Shown piece after piece: positions 8,576 to 16,828 of a DNA stretch of 35,449 nucleotides. The position numbers and the translations under genes are program-made. The notes under the pieces were generated by a model, which was not told the origin of the DNA, did no database searches, and saw only the letters and a program-made list of their open reading frames with translations. Source of the stretch: Methylococcales bacterium (GTDB lineage Bacteria; Pseudomonadota; Gammaproteobacteria; Methylococcales; Methylomonadaceae); the NCBI GenBank assembly GCA_026399015.1, contig JAPLRS010000025.1:1-35449 (forward strand), in the 5' to 3' direction. Each line of letters starts with the position of its first letter. Within the stretch, counting starts at the first letter, position 1.

Positions 8576-8950
8576 TATTTAAGCCTTGAGGTTAATGCAT
8601 AGGTCTGATTACAGATTATTGAACTATTTTTAGTATTACTTAATAGAAACTGAGCCGCATAACAATGAGATAACGAGTTTTTCTGCTAACAGGTAGTCTA
8701 AGTAATTAGCTCGGTTTGAAGTCTAGTAGAAGATTTTAATAATTCAAATTTAATTACTTAAACTTAATTACGCGGGTTAAATAGTTGGTTTTTTGTTGTA
8801 AAGATTTACGTAGGGGGGGTGATAAAGACGGGTATCTTAGAGAGTTGCTGTGAGGGGAGAAGGCGCTGACGTGTGTTTCTTATAAATCAGGTAGGCTAAT
8901 TTCTCAACCTACCTGTTTAAGTTATGTAGTTAACAGTATTTTTAAATGAA
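8576..8950. other. 375-bp intergenic region
   Basis: No open frame with coding character and no RNA gene was recognised. It holds the 5' region of the diguanylate cyclase gene (AT-rich, 8700-8800), a purine-rich stretch at about 8811-8865, and one hairpin at 8888-8915, downstream of the next minus-strand gene. I looked for a c-di-GMP riboswitch and did not find its conserved core. Confidence 0.6.
8888..8915 (-). terminator. Candidate terminator of the repeat-motif protein gene
   Basis: CAGGTAGG (8888-8895) and CCTACCTG (8908-8915) form a perfect 8-bp stem with a 12-base loop. On the minus strand it is followed by ATTTATAAG, a weak T-rich tail. It lies 35 bases past the stop codon. Confidence 0.45.
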
Positions 8951-9541
8951 TTAGCTGTTTTGTAATGCTTCGTAGTGACGGCGTAAGATAGAATCAGTTG
9001 GAACTACGCTAAGAGGCGCTTCAGTTGCTGCAACTATTGTTTCTGTTTCAGCGACTACTGGTGCTGCTTCGGTTACAACTGCAGCAATAACGGGTGTTGT
9101 TGGTTTAGCAAGTGCTTCGTAATCCGCATAAGCGTTCGCTAAGGTTTTTTTACAAATAAGTGAAAGTGCAATTTCGCTATTAATTTCAGCATCATAATGA
9201 CGACTTTGAACTGAATCACTTGGACGTGATCCCTTAACAGCTTCTAAAATGTTTTTTAGGTTTGTTAAGGCATGGCGTCTTTGAATTGAATCTTGGGGTA
9301 GGTTGTCTGTGGTAATCGCTGTAGTAGTTGTAGAGACAGCAACAACAGGTTTGTTAACGGGTGCTGTTTCTTTAGGTGTTTCTATAACGATTGGTGTTTC
9401 TACTTCAACTGGCTTAGGTGCTTCAGGGGCAGGTTGAGTTGTTTGAGTTGTTGCAGCATTGCTAGCGGCGGCAAGTTGCTCTGTAATAAGTTGTAAAGTT
9501 TTTTTGCCGAAAGAAATCAAGGTTTGTAAAAATTCATTCAT
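8951..9541 (-). CDS. Hypothetical protein with three P-x-D-S-[IV]-x-x-R-H motifs
   Basis: I do not recognise a characterised family. The 196-residue product begins with an amphipathic helix (about residues 2-28), then a Pro/Thr/Val/Glu-rich low-complexity linker. A conserved nonapeptide follows three times: PQDSIQRRH (82-90), PSDSVQSRH (107-115) and PTDSILRRH (181-189). Each is followed by an Ala/Tyr and a short helix-like segment; the third copy is at the very C-terminus. A second Ala/Val/Thr-rich linker (about 145-180) separates copies two and three. There is one Cys and no signal peptide or membrane helix. The start has AAAGAG 9 bases upstream. It is monocistronic between two intergenic regions. 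The repeats look like short linear binding motifs; the function is unknown. Confidence 0.75.
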   Translation of the reverse strand: MNEFLQTLISFGKKTLQLITEQLAAASNAATTQTTQPAPEAPKPVEVETPIVIETPKETAPVNKPVVAVSTTTTAITTDNLPQDSIQRRHALTNLKNILEAVKGSRPSDSVQSRHYDAEINSEIALSLICKKTLANAYADYEALAKPTTPVIAAVVTEAAPVVAETETIVAATEAPLSVVPTDSILRRHYEALQNS

Positions 9542-9590
9542 TGTTATTACTCTTTAATTAACTTAAATAATGGAGATTGTATGTTGAATT

Positions 9591-9614
9591 ATTGTTACTT
9601 AACTGAGTAACAAT
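9591..9614. promoter_or_regulatory. Perfect 9-bp dyad in the upstream region of the repeat-motif protein gene
   Basis: ATTGTTACT (9591-9599) and AGTAACAAT (9606-9614) flank a 6-base centre, 50-73 bases before the start codon. The 24-bp dyad has the size of a dimeric repressor site. No gene reads into it on the plus strand, so a terminator role is unlikely. Confidence 0.4.
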
Positions 9615-9777
9615 GGTTTTTGTTTTTATAGTCAAACTATAACACTTGTTGTTTAACTTGGCGATAATCAGGGTAATAAAAACTTAGTAATATGACCGAA
9701 ACTTGTAATGTTTTTATGTTGAAGTCAGGGTTTCTCTAAGGTTATATCGGCAAATTTATTTCGCTAAATAGACAGAA

Positions 9778-9813
9778 TGATTGGCGGTAATTGCTTACAA
9801 ATATCGCCAATCA
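9778..9813 (-). terminator. Candidate terminator of mtaD
   Basis: TGATTGGCG (9778-9786) and CGCCAATCA (9805-9813) are perfectly complementary with an 18-base loop. The stem lies 13 bases past the mtaD stop. The following minus-strand bases are only moderately T-rich. Confidence 0.5.
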
Positions 9814-9825
9814 CGATTAAGACAA

Positions 9826-11136
9826 TTATCCAATGATACGTTCTTGCCAAAGTTTGGTTTTTTCTTTTAAAGAATCTACATTAAACGTAGTTAATTGACG
9901 GTCTTTTAATAAACGTTTTCCTGCGACCCATACATCAGATACTTGCTGACGACTGGCAGCATAAACAATTTGTGATAAAGGTGAATAGATGGGTTGCGTT
10001 TCTAAAGCGCTTAAATCTATTGCGATAACATCGGCAGCTTTGCCTATGGTTAAAGAGCCCGTGATATCCTCAATACCTAAAGCTTTGGCGCCATTAATAG
10101 TCGCCATTTTAAGGGCTGTCATAGCGGGTACTGCACTTGCATCTCCTGATACTCCTTTAGCTAATAGGGCCGCGGTACGCATTTCGCCAAACATATCTAA
10201 GTCATTGTTACTGGCGGCGCCATCAGTGCCTAAGGCAACATTAACGCCGGCAGCTAAACATTTAGCAACCGGACAAAAACCACTCGCTAGTTTTAAGTTA
10301 GATTCAGGGCAATGCACAATATGTGCACCTGATTCGGCAAATAAACTAATTTCTTCGTCATTGAGTTGGGTCATGTGTACAGCGACTAAAGACGGGTTAA
10401 TTAAACCTAAAGCATTTAAACGTTGTATTGGGCGTTGACCAGACTGGCCTTGAGCTTGCTCGACTTCGAAGGCTGTTTCATGAATATGCATATGAACGGG
10501 TAAATCTAATTCATCTGCTAAGGTTCTGATTTTTAGTAAGGGCTCATCAGAAACCGTATAAGGCGCATGTGGGGCAAAGGCAGTGCTGCAAAGCGTGGAA
10601 TGTCGAAGTTGTTCTTGTAATGCTAGCCCTTTAGCAATATATTCTTCACTATTTTGGGCCCAAGCTGAGGGGAAGTCGATAACGATTAAGCCCACTTTTG
10701 CACGAATGCCATGCTCGAGTGCTTGTTGTGCAGTGACTTCTGGAAAGAAGTACATATCGTTAAAGCAAGTGGTACCGCCCAAGAGCATTTCGGCAATCGC
10801 TAAATCCGTCCCGTCTTTTACAAAGGCGGGGCTTATCCATTTTTGTTCTAAAGGCCAGATATGGTTCTGTAACCAATCCATTAATGCTAGGTCATCGGCG
10901 ATGCCACGCATAAGTGTCATAGGAACATGCGTATGACAGTTAATTAATCCGGGTAACAGGGCGTGGTTTTCTAAGTTTTCTGTGGTGCTTGCTTTATACT
11001 TCTGTTTTGCCAAATCTGTGGGTAATAAATCAATAATTTTACCTTGATGAATCACCAAACTGTGGTGTTCGTAGGTTACGGATTCCGGTTCAACGGGTAT
11101 AATCCAACGCGCATGTATAAGAGTATCGACTTGCAT
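9826..11136 (-). CDS. mtaD: 5'-methylthioadenosine/S-adenosylhomocysteine deaminase (TRZ/ATZ family)
   Basis: This amidohydrolase-superfamily enzyme is predicted to deaminate methylthioadenosine or S-adenosylhomocysteine to the inosine derivative. The metal motif is CHTH (67-70) in the GLINCHTHVPMTLMRG segment. It is followed by HMHIHET, a His in SLVAVHMTQL and the Asp in LGTDGAASNN, in the expected order. The 436-residue length is typical. It is divergently placed 72 bases from mtnA, which acts on a later methylthioadenosine salvage product, and this supports the MTA/SAH assignment over other ATZ-type substrates. A good ribosome site (AGGA, 7 bases before the ATG) is seen. A TATAAT on the minus strand (11180-11175) is the likely -10 box. 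Confidence 0.85.
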   Translation of the reverse strand: MQVDTLIHARWIIPVEPESVTYEHHSLVIHQGKIIDLLPTDLAKQKYKASTTENLENHALLPGLINCHTHVPMTLMRGIADDLALMDWLQNHIWPLEQKWISPAFVKDGTDLAIAEMLLGGTTCFNDMYFFPEVTAQQALEHGIRAKVGLIVIDFPSAWAQNSEEYIAKGLALQEQLRHSTLCSTAFAPHAPYTVSDEPLLKIRTLADELDLPVHMHIHETAFEVEQAQGQSGQRPIQRLNALGLINPSLVAVHMTQLNDEEISLFAESGAHIVHCPESNLKLASGFCPVAKCLAAGVNVALGTDGAASNNDLDMFGEMRTAALLAKGVSGDASAVPAMTALKMATINGAKALGIEDITGSLTIGKAADVIAIDLSALETQPIYSPLSQIVYAASRQQVSDVWVAGKRLLKDRQLTTFNVDSLKEKTKLWQERIIG

Positions 11137-11174
11137 CAGTTGTTCCTGTGTGAGTAACTATTTTTAATAAGAGA

Positions 11175-11180
11175 ATTATA
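11175..11180 (-). promoter_or_regulatory. Candidate -10 box of mtaD
   Basis: A perfect TATAAT on the minus strand lies 39 bases before the mtaD start. The -35 region at standard spacing is poor. It sits in the 72-base divergent region shared with mtnA. Confidence 0.35.
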
Positions 11181-11208
11181 ACTTTTTAGCCTTAGGTTTT
11201 AGCAAATA

Positions 11209-12252
11209 ATGACGCAACAAACGAACGAAACGGTGCAAGCTCTGATTTGGACAGGGTCTTCTTTAAAAGTATTAGATCAGCGTAAATTACCTGATACGAT
11301 TATTTATGATGAATATCAGGACGCCGCAGGTGTTACAGAAGCGATTGCTTCAATGCGGGTTCGTGGTGCGCCTGCCATTGGCATTGCTGCTGCCTATGGC
11401 GTGGCTTTATCTGTTTCTCAGTATCATGTTAATGATGCCGTAGATTGGCAAGCACAAGTGTCTAAAGATATTGCTTTACTGGCGCAATCAAGACCGACTG
11501 CCGTTAATTTGTTTTGGGCTTTAGCGCAAATGGAAGCCCTTTTAGCTCAAAACCTAGATGATCCTAAAGCTGAATTTATTGTTGCTGCTGAACAAATTCA
11601 TGCGGATGATATCGCGGCAAATATCAAAATGGGTGAAATGGGCGCAGATTTGTTGGCGGGCGCTAAAGGTTTAATGACGCATTGTAATACGGGTACTTTA
11701 GCAACAGGTGGTTATGGTACAGCCTTAGGTGTAATAAGAAGTGCCACTAAACGCCAAGCCGTTAATGTTTATGCGGGGGAAACGCGCCCTTGGTTACAAG
11801 GTGCTCGTTTGACAGTGTGGGAATTAGCTCAAGATGGCATTCCGGTGACTTTGGTGGCTGATTCTGCGGCAGCTTGGTTAATGAAATCTGGGGCAATTGA
11901 TTGGATTATTGTCGGTGCAGATCGTATTGCGGCAAATGGGGATACGGCTAATAAAATTGGCACTTATTCTTTAGCTGTTTTGGCGAAACAGCATGGCGTT
12001 AAATTGATGGTGGTAGCGCCAACTACAACGATTGATTGGGGCATTGAAAGTGGCTCTGAGATAGAAATAGAACAGCGTGATCCTAAAGAACTATTACCCG
12101 TTTGTTACGATCACGAGGGCTCTTTAGTGACTGCGTGGAATCCGGTTTTTGATGTAACCCCTGCAGAGTTAATTGCGGCGATAGTGACAGAACGAGGCGT
12201 GGTATTGAATCCTTCTATTGAGACTATGAGGAGTATAAAAGATGCGATTTAA
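11209..12252 (+). CDS. mtnA: Methylthioribose-1-phosphate isomerase
   Basis: The enzyme isomerises 5-methylthioribose-1-phosphate to 5-methylthioribulose-1-phosphate in methionine salvage. Family signatures are all present: RVRGAPAIGIAAAYG (about residues 48-62), the catalytic Cys segment THCNTGTLATGGYG, ETRPWLQGARLT, and the catalytic Asp segment VGADRIAANGDTANKIGT. The 347-residue length is normal. The last 11 bases overlap the start of cysZ, so the two are co-transcribed. The ribosome site is weak. The divergent mtaD would feed the same salvage route; later pathway genes are not in the window. Confidence 0.96.
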   Translation: MTQQTNETVQALIWTGSSLKVLDQRKLPDTIIYDEYQDAAGVTEAIASMRVRGAPAIGIAAAYGVALSVSQYHVNDAVDWQAQVSKDIALLAQSRPTAVNLFWALAQMEALLAQNLDDPKAEFIVAAEQIHADDIAANIKMGEMGADLLAGAKGLMTHCNTGTLATGGYGTALGVIRSATKRQAVNVYAGETRPWLQGARLTVWELAQDGIPVTLVADSAAAWLMKSGAIDWIIVGADRIAANGDTANKIGTYSLAVLAKQHGVKLMVVAPTTTIDWGIESGSEIEIEQRDPKELLPVCYDHEGSLVTAWNPVFDVTPAELIAAIVTERGVVLNPSIETMRSIKDAI

Positions 12253-12961
12253 TAAAAAAGCGAATAATCCTGTGTTAGCGGTTGGGTATTTGTTTAAAGG
12301 CTTAAATTTATTAACCAGCACTTCTTTACGCAGTTTTATTTTGATCCCCGTTTTGATTAATTTAGTGTTGTACGGAGTGGCTTTAACTTTAGGGTATTAC
12401 TACATCTCTGATCTGATTAATCAGTTTATTCCTAGTTGGTTAAACTGGTTAAGTTGGGTGTTATGGCCTTTATTTTTTATTAGCTTCTTTATTGCGGGTT
12501 TCTTTACTTTTACGGTGTTAGCCAATTTATTAGCGTCGCCCTTTTACGGCAAATTATCTGCAAAAACGTTAAGTTTAGTGGCTACCAAGTTAGTTGATGG
12601 TAAAGAGCAACCCTTACCGCAAGTGGTGAGTGCTGAAGTAAAGCGAGCTGTTTACTTATTAACTAGAGCTATTCCTTTAGTGATCATCTCTTTTATTCCT
12701 GGTCTTAATGTTTTAGCGCCATTTCTTTGGGCTTTATTTGGTGCATGGGGTATGGCCTTGGAGTATTGTGCTTATCCTTTAGAAAATGCAGGCCTGTTAT
12801 TTACTGATCAACAACAATTGCTTAAAAGTGTTCGGTTTGGCGCTTTAAGTTTTGGTGGTGCTGCAGCCTTAGGTTTAACCATACCCGTGCTTAATATACT
12901 CATTGCTCCTGCAGCAGTTATTGGCGCCACTTTGTACGTTAATGATATGAAACAAGATTAA
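12242..12961 (+). CDS. cysZ: CysZ-like sulfate transporter / EI24-domain membrane protein
   Basis: This inner membrane protein of 239 residues has about four hydrophobic segments (about 30-55, 68-100, 135-165, 200-232). It resembles Escherichia coli CysZ along its length: a WL-x-WLS-x-x-LWPL segment, ANLLASPFYGKLSAK, the TRAIPLVIISFIPGLNVLAPFLW stretch (split here by family variation), the EYCAYPLEN motif, and a final IPVLNILIAPAAVIGAT. CysZ mediates sulfate uptake for cysteine synthesis. A strong GAGGAG (12228-12233) inside mtnA drives this start, and the genes overlap by 11 bases, so translation is probably coupled. The link to methionine salvage is a shared sulfur theme, not proof of joint function. 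Confidence 0.85.
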   Translation: MRFNKKANNPVLAVGYLFKGLNLLTSTSLRSFILIPVLINLVLYGVALTLGYYYISDLINQFIPSWLNWLSWVLWPLFFISFFIAGFFTFTVLANLLASPFYGKLSAKTLSLVATKLVDGKEQPLPQVVSAEVKRAVYLLTRAIPLVIISFIPGLNVLAPFLWALFGAWGMALEYCAYPLENAGLLFTDQQQLLKSVRFGALSFGGAAALGLTIPVLNILIAPAAVIGATLYVNDMKQD

Positions 12962-12971
12962 CGTCTGGAAG

Positions 12972-15398
12972 TTAATAATTGAGTCCCGCTCTGACCACTA
13001 TTTTAGTAGCGTTTCGGGCGGGTAAATAAGTGGCAAATATCGCCAAGATGCACACGACTACCAGCCAAATTAATACGGAAAGTTGTGAAAAAACAAAGTC
13101 TAAATGCATGCCTAATAGAGTTAAGCCTAATTTTTTAGCCAAAGGGGCTGCGACGAGATAGGCAGTGGGTACGCTGATTAGCCAAGCTAACAAACCATGT
13201 AATAAACCTTCCAGCATAAATAGTCTAAAAATAGTGGTTGAATTAGCACCAATCGCTCTCAGTACCGCTATCTCGCGAGTGCGTTGCAAAACGCTAATAG
13301 CCAATGTTCCTGAAAGACCAATCCCTCCCACAATGGCAATCATAATAGTTAATCCTAGTAGCATCCCCAGCATAGGTTTGAATTGATTCTCTGCAAATTG
13401 GCGTTGTTCACGTTTAGCTATCGTGGTGTAGACATCTAAAACGATGGGGTGTTCTTGGAACACTGTTTTTAAAGCTTCGAGATAGGTTTTTTCCTCATTC
13501 AAAGAATTTAGCCTAGCTGTTAATAGTGCAAAGGAATATTTAAATTCATTTTTAGTATTTGTTTGCAAGGTGCTTAAGGGGCCATAAATGGGTTCTACTG
13601 TATAACCCGTTCCTGCAAACCACCGGTATAAGCCAATAACTTCCCATTCTTGGGCTGTGTGTTGTAACAGTTTAGTATTTATTTTGTCACCCACATGAAT
13701 TCCATTAAGTGCCGCAGTATCAGCATTGATTACCAAATGCTGTTGTTGTTCATCTGAATTATCAAACCAACGGCCTTCAACAATAAGGGGTTTATACATT
13801 GAGGTATTAGTGGGTAGGGCGATCATTTGCATGCCCAAACTACCAACTTGTTGGATGACTTTATCCTTAACCGATAGTTCTACTGGCATGCGATTCCATA
13901 GCTCTATACTTTGGGTATTTGGAACGCTATTTACCAGTTTGTTGATGATTTCTTGAGGTTGGTCTTGGATAAAACCTAAGCGAATATCATACGAGCTACG
14001 ATCGAGTTCGTTATTTAGGGTCAGATTAAGTGACGCTATCAAGCTCGTAATCACTATAAACAAGACACCTGCAATAATCAATACGCTTTGTGTCCATAGT
14101 AAACGGGCTTTACGGCGTAACAAATTAGCTATTGCAATTGCATAAATCGTGGGTAAGCACGCAGCTATTTTAAGTTCTAGCCAGCGGTCAAAACGAGTGC
14201 TGACAAAATCCGCTCCTAGGCGGTAACTTGAAATAGCATACCTTACAGATAGTGATGCACCCTGTAAGATAGGTTGTAAAGCCGCCAAAATGGGTGCAAT
14301 TAATCCGCCGGCAATCATTATGTAAATTGTTTTAGGTGAATAAACAAATCCTGAGAGTTCAATATTAAATAAATCTAATAACCAACGACTACTGTAATAA
14401 GCGCCTGCTGCACTTAAAGGAATTGCGATTAATAAGGCGATAATTGATAGCACAAAAACTTCTGATAAATAGATTTTAGCGATGCTGGAACGGCGAGCAC
14501 CCAGTGACTTCATAATGCCTATTTGATCAGTCTGTTGGGTAATTAAAGCCGCCACGGTATTTAAAATCAGTACAGAACTGAGTGCTAAAGATGCCCAAGC
14601 CATAACCGTCAATATGAGATGTATGCCTTTAAAGATAGCACGGCCCCAATGTTGGTCAGGGTTTTGCAATAAGGTGGCATTAACAGGGATGTTTTGGCTG
14701 GCAAGTTTTTGGCGGATTTCACCTGCTATCAAATTAACTTTTCCTGGGTTGTAAGGCGGTTTAACTTGGACTAATAATTGTCTGAAACTAGCGCTAGGAA
14801 TGTTGAAGGTAGGTGCTAATTCAGGCGCGATAAATACATGTAATTGACCACCAAAACTGGGCGGTTTAACAAAAGGATGTCGAATGATACCGGCAATCGT
14901 AAGGATCTCAGTGCCATTAGGTGTTTTTATTTCAAGAGTGTCGCCTAGGCTTAGGTGAGTATATTTGGCGGATAAACGTTCTATAGCCACAAATTTATCG
15001 TGTGGGAAACTACCTGCTAACAAGCGCATTTGGTCTTGTTTTTGATTTATATAATCGGTTCTGAATAATAAAGTCCCTGTTTGCCAGGGAGAAGACTCTG
15101 AGGTTTTAAATTGCCCAGTAAATTGCGTCATGATATCAACGCTATTCACTTCGTCCATGTTTTTGATGCTTTCGGCTACAGAAAAATCCACATCCCTTCT
15201 AAGCATTAAACTAATATGTGAAGGCTGTGAGGCTTGATGCGCTTTATCCATGTAACTGAGTTGTAAGTCCATCATGCCCAGTAAGGTACCAATCACAAAT
15301 AGACCAATAGCAATACTCGATATGGCTAAGACGGTATGGTATTTATGCATTAGCAGATCACTGCTAACTTTTTTCCATAGAATTGAGTTAAAAAGCAT
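12972..15398 (-). CDS. ABC transporter permease with two FtsX-like domains
   Basis: This 808-residue inner membrane permease resembles the YbbP/MacB/LolC-type group. It has an N-terminal helix (about 20-42), a large extracytoplasmic domain, then three helices (about 255-375). A mid-protein helix (about 437-458) is followed by a second extracytoplasmic domain and three more helices (about 675-800). The FtsX signature occurs twice (Q-T-D-Q-I-G-I-M-K-S-L-G-A and R-T-R-E-I-A-V-L-R-A-I-G-A). Two FtsX units in one chain mean it may pair with the ATPase as a monomeric full permease. It starts 5 bases after the ATPase stop, so the two form an operon. No membrane-fusion protein is nearby. The substrate is unknown; lipids, lipoproteins or peptides are possible from the family. 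Confidence 0.88.
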   Translation of the reverse strand: MLFNSILWKKVSSDLLMHKYHTVLAISSIAIGLFVIGTLLGMMDLQLSYMDKAHQASQPSHISLMLRRDVDFSVAESIKNMDEVNSVDIMTQFTGQFKTSESSPWQTGTLLFRTDYINQKQDQMRLLAGSFPHDKFVAIERLSAKYTHLSLGDTLEIKTPNGTEILTIAGIIRHPFVKPPSFGGQLHVFIAPELAPTFNIPSASFRQLLVQVKPPYNPGKVNLIAGEIRQKLASQNIPVNATLLQNPDQHWGRAIFKGIHLILTVMAWASLALSSVLILNTVAALITQQTDQIGIMKSLGARRSSIAKIYLSEVFVLSIIALLIAIPLSAAGAYYSSRWLLDLFNIELSGFVYSPKTIYIMIAGGLIAPILAALQPILQGASLSVRYAISSYRLGADFVSTRFDRWLELKIAACLPTIYAIAIANLLRRKARLLWTQSVLIIAGVLFIVITSLIASLNLTLNNELDRSSYDIRLGFIQDQPQEIINKLVNSVPNTQSIELWNRMPVELSVKDKVIQQVGSLGMQMIALPTNTSMYKPLIVEGRWFDNSDEQQQHLVINADTAALNGIHVGDKINTKLLQHTAQEWEVIGLYRWFAGTGYTVEPIYGPLSTLQTNTKNEFKYSFALLTARLNSLNEEKTYLEALKTVFQEHPIVLDVYTTIAKREQRQFAENQFKPMLGMLLGLTIMIAIVGGIGLSGTLAISVLQRTREIAVLRAIGANSTTIFRLFMLEGLLHGLLAWLISVPTAYLVAAPLAKKLGLTLLGMHLDFVFSQLSVLIWLVVVCILAIFATYLPARNATKIVVRAGLNY

Positions 15399-15403
15399 TG
15401 TTT

Positions 15404-16102
15404 CTAAATTGGTTTAGATAGGCATTGATCACTTGAAACATGTCCATCGTGCAAGGTGATATGACGGCTAGCTGTTTTTGCAAGGTCTTCATTATGAGTA
15501 ACAATGACGAGTGTTTTACCCTCTTGCTGTAATGCCGTGAAGAGTGTGTAGATATTTTCTGCGGTCGATGAATCTAAATTCCCCGTGGGTTCATCTGCAA
15601 CTAGCAATGCTGGGTCATTTGCCAATGCACGTGCAATCGCGGCACGTTGTTGTTGTCCCCCAGAAACTTGTCCGGGTAATTGTTTGCCTTGTTTTGTTAA
15701 ACCAACTCGATCAAGTAAATAATGCGCTCTATCCAAACGCTCGCGTTTTGGGTATTTATTTACAAAATCCATGGGTAATTGGATATTTTGTAGCAAAGTG
15801 AGTGAGGGCAGTAATTGAAAAAACTGAAACACAATGCCTACGTTTAAGCCTCGCCATACTGATAATTCTTCTTCTTTTAATAGTTGTAAAGCAGTTTCAT
15901 TTATTATTATTTCACCACTGCAGGGTCTATCAATACCCGTTAATAAGTTTAATAAGGTTGATTTTCCATTGCCAGATGGACCAGTAATTGCGACAAACTC
16001 ACCGGTATTAATGTTTAAAGAAATGTTTTGTAAAACAGGCGTAGTTAATTGTCCTTGCGTATAAGATTTATAAACATGGTTTAGTTTTATAAGATTTTGC
16101 AT
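15404..16102 (-). CDS. ABC transporter ATPase (LolD/YbbA/MacB type)
   Basis: This 232-residue ATPase is the energising partner of the FtsX-like permease immediately downstream. It shows Walker [10 protein letters not shown] (41-49), a Q-loop in [12 protein letters not shown], the ABC signature VSGGQQQR (146-153, with V in place of the usual L), Walker [14 protein letters not shown] (from 166) and the H-loop VIVTHNE. The L-L-P-S-L-T-x-x-x-N region and the length are characteristic of the MacB/LolD/YbbA subfamily that works with FtsX-type permeases. The start is set by the family N-terminus; no strong ribosome site precedes it. It diverges from the methyltransferase-like gene across 83 bases. 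Confidence 0.93.
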   Translation of the reverse strand: MQNLIKLNHVYKSYTQGQLTTPVLQNISLNINTGEFVAITGPSGNGKSTLLNLLTGIDRPCSGEIIINETALQLLKEEELSVWRGLNVGIVFQFFQLLPSLTLLQNIQLPMDFVNKYPKRERLDRAHYLLDRVGLTKQGKQLPGQVSGGQQQRAAIARALANDPALLVADEPTGNLDSSTAENIYTLFTALQQEGKTLVIVTHNEDLAKTASRHITLHDGHVSSDQCLSKPI

Positions 16103-16185
16103 GGCAAAAGGTGTTTTATGATTGCGTTATTTATAAAAATATTAGATTCTACCACGCACTCATTGTTAGAACTTGAAATACGCGG

Positions 16186-16764
16186 ATGACATTTATACAA
16201 CAGTTATGGCTAATATTAGCGGGTACTTGGACAGTGTTGGAGATTCTTGTTGGGTATAAAACACGTATATCGTTTTATGATTCAGTTCCACAGCTAAAGA
16301 ATTATCAAAAGGAGCGCCTTATTTGGCTGGTCGTGGTAATTTCGATTATCGGCGCTTTTGGTTTTAAACATTTGCAGTTAGTGCAATTACCCATGAGCTA
16401 TGGGGTGCGGCAAATAATTGCTTTAATAATGATGTTGATAGGCCTGATGATCCGTTTCTACGCGATAAAAAGGTTGGGGCGGTTTTTTAGTACGACAGTT
16501 GTGATTCAAAATGAACATGCACTGATCACTCATGGACTTTATCAGTTTATAAGGCATCCTGCTTATACGGGGTTACTGATTAGTTTTTTTGCCATAGGTG
16601 TTGCTATGGGTGATATTTTAGCGATACTTATTTTAGTTTTGCCATTAGGACTTTTTCTAAAACAACGAATTAGCGTTGAAGAAGATATTTTAATCGGCCA
16701 TTTTGGTAAAGACTATTTGGAGTATGCCGTTCGAACAAAGAAGCTTATTCCTTGGCTTTATTAA
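16186..16764 (+). CDS. Isoprenylcysteine carboxyl methyltransferase family membrane protein
   Basis: This 192-residue integral membrane protein has about five hydrophobic segments. It carries the C-terminal SAM-binding signature of the ICMT/PEMT-like family: HGLYQFIRHPAYTGLL (about 128-143), the E-E-D acidic pair at about 166-168, and F-G-K-D-Y-L-E-Y-A-V-R-T-K-K-L-I-P. Bacterial members methylate poorly known lipid-soluble acceptors. It lies 64 bases upstream of crtN on the same strand, so it is probably read with the carotenoid genes. Because that pathway ends in isoprenoid carboxylic acids, carboxyl methylation of a carotenoid is a reasonable but untested guess. The ribosome site is weak. 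Confidence 0.85.
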   Translation: MTFIQQLWLILAGTWTVLEILVGYKTRISFYDSVPQLKNYQKERLIWLVVVISIIGAFGFKHLQLVQLPMSYGVRQIIALIMMLIGLMIRFYAIKRLGRFFSTTVVIQNEHALITHGLYQFIRHPAYTGLLISFFAIGVAMGDILAILILVLPLGLFLKQRISVEEDILIGHFGKDYLEYAVRTKKLIPWLY

Positions 16765-16828
16765 TAGTTGATACTTCTATAGATTCAAAGTTTTCATTCA
16801 TTTAAATTATTTAATCTCTTTATCTTTT

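Noticed and set aside
8576-8950. Possible c-di-GMP riboswitch or small RNA near the diguanylate cyclase gene
   Set aside because: The conserved GEMM core and a paired structure with a terminator could not be found; only one weak hairpin is present.
9989-10936. Two plus-strand open frames (149 and 117 codons) opposite mtaD
   Set aside because: They are shadows of a well-supported amidohydrolase gene; Ser/Ala/Lys-rich translations with no recognisable domain.
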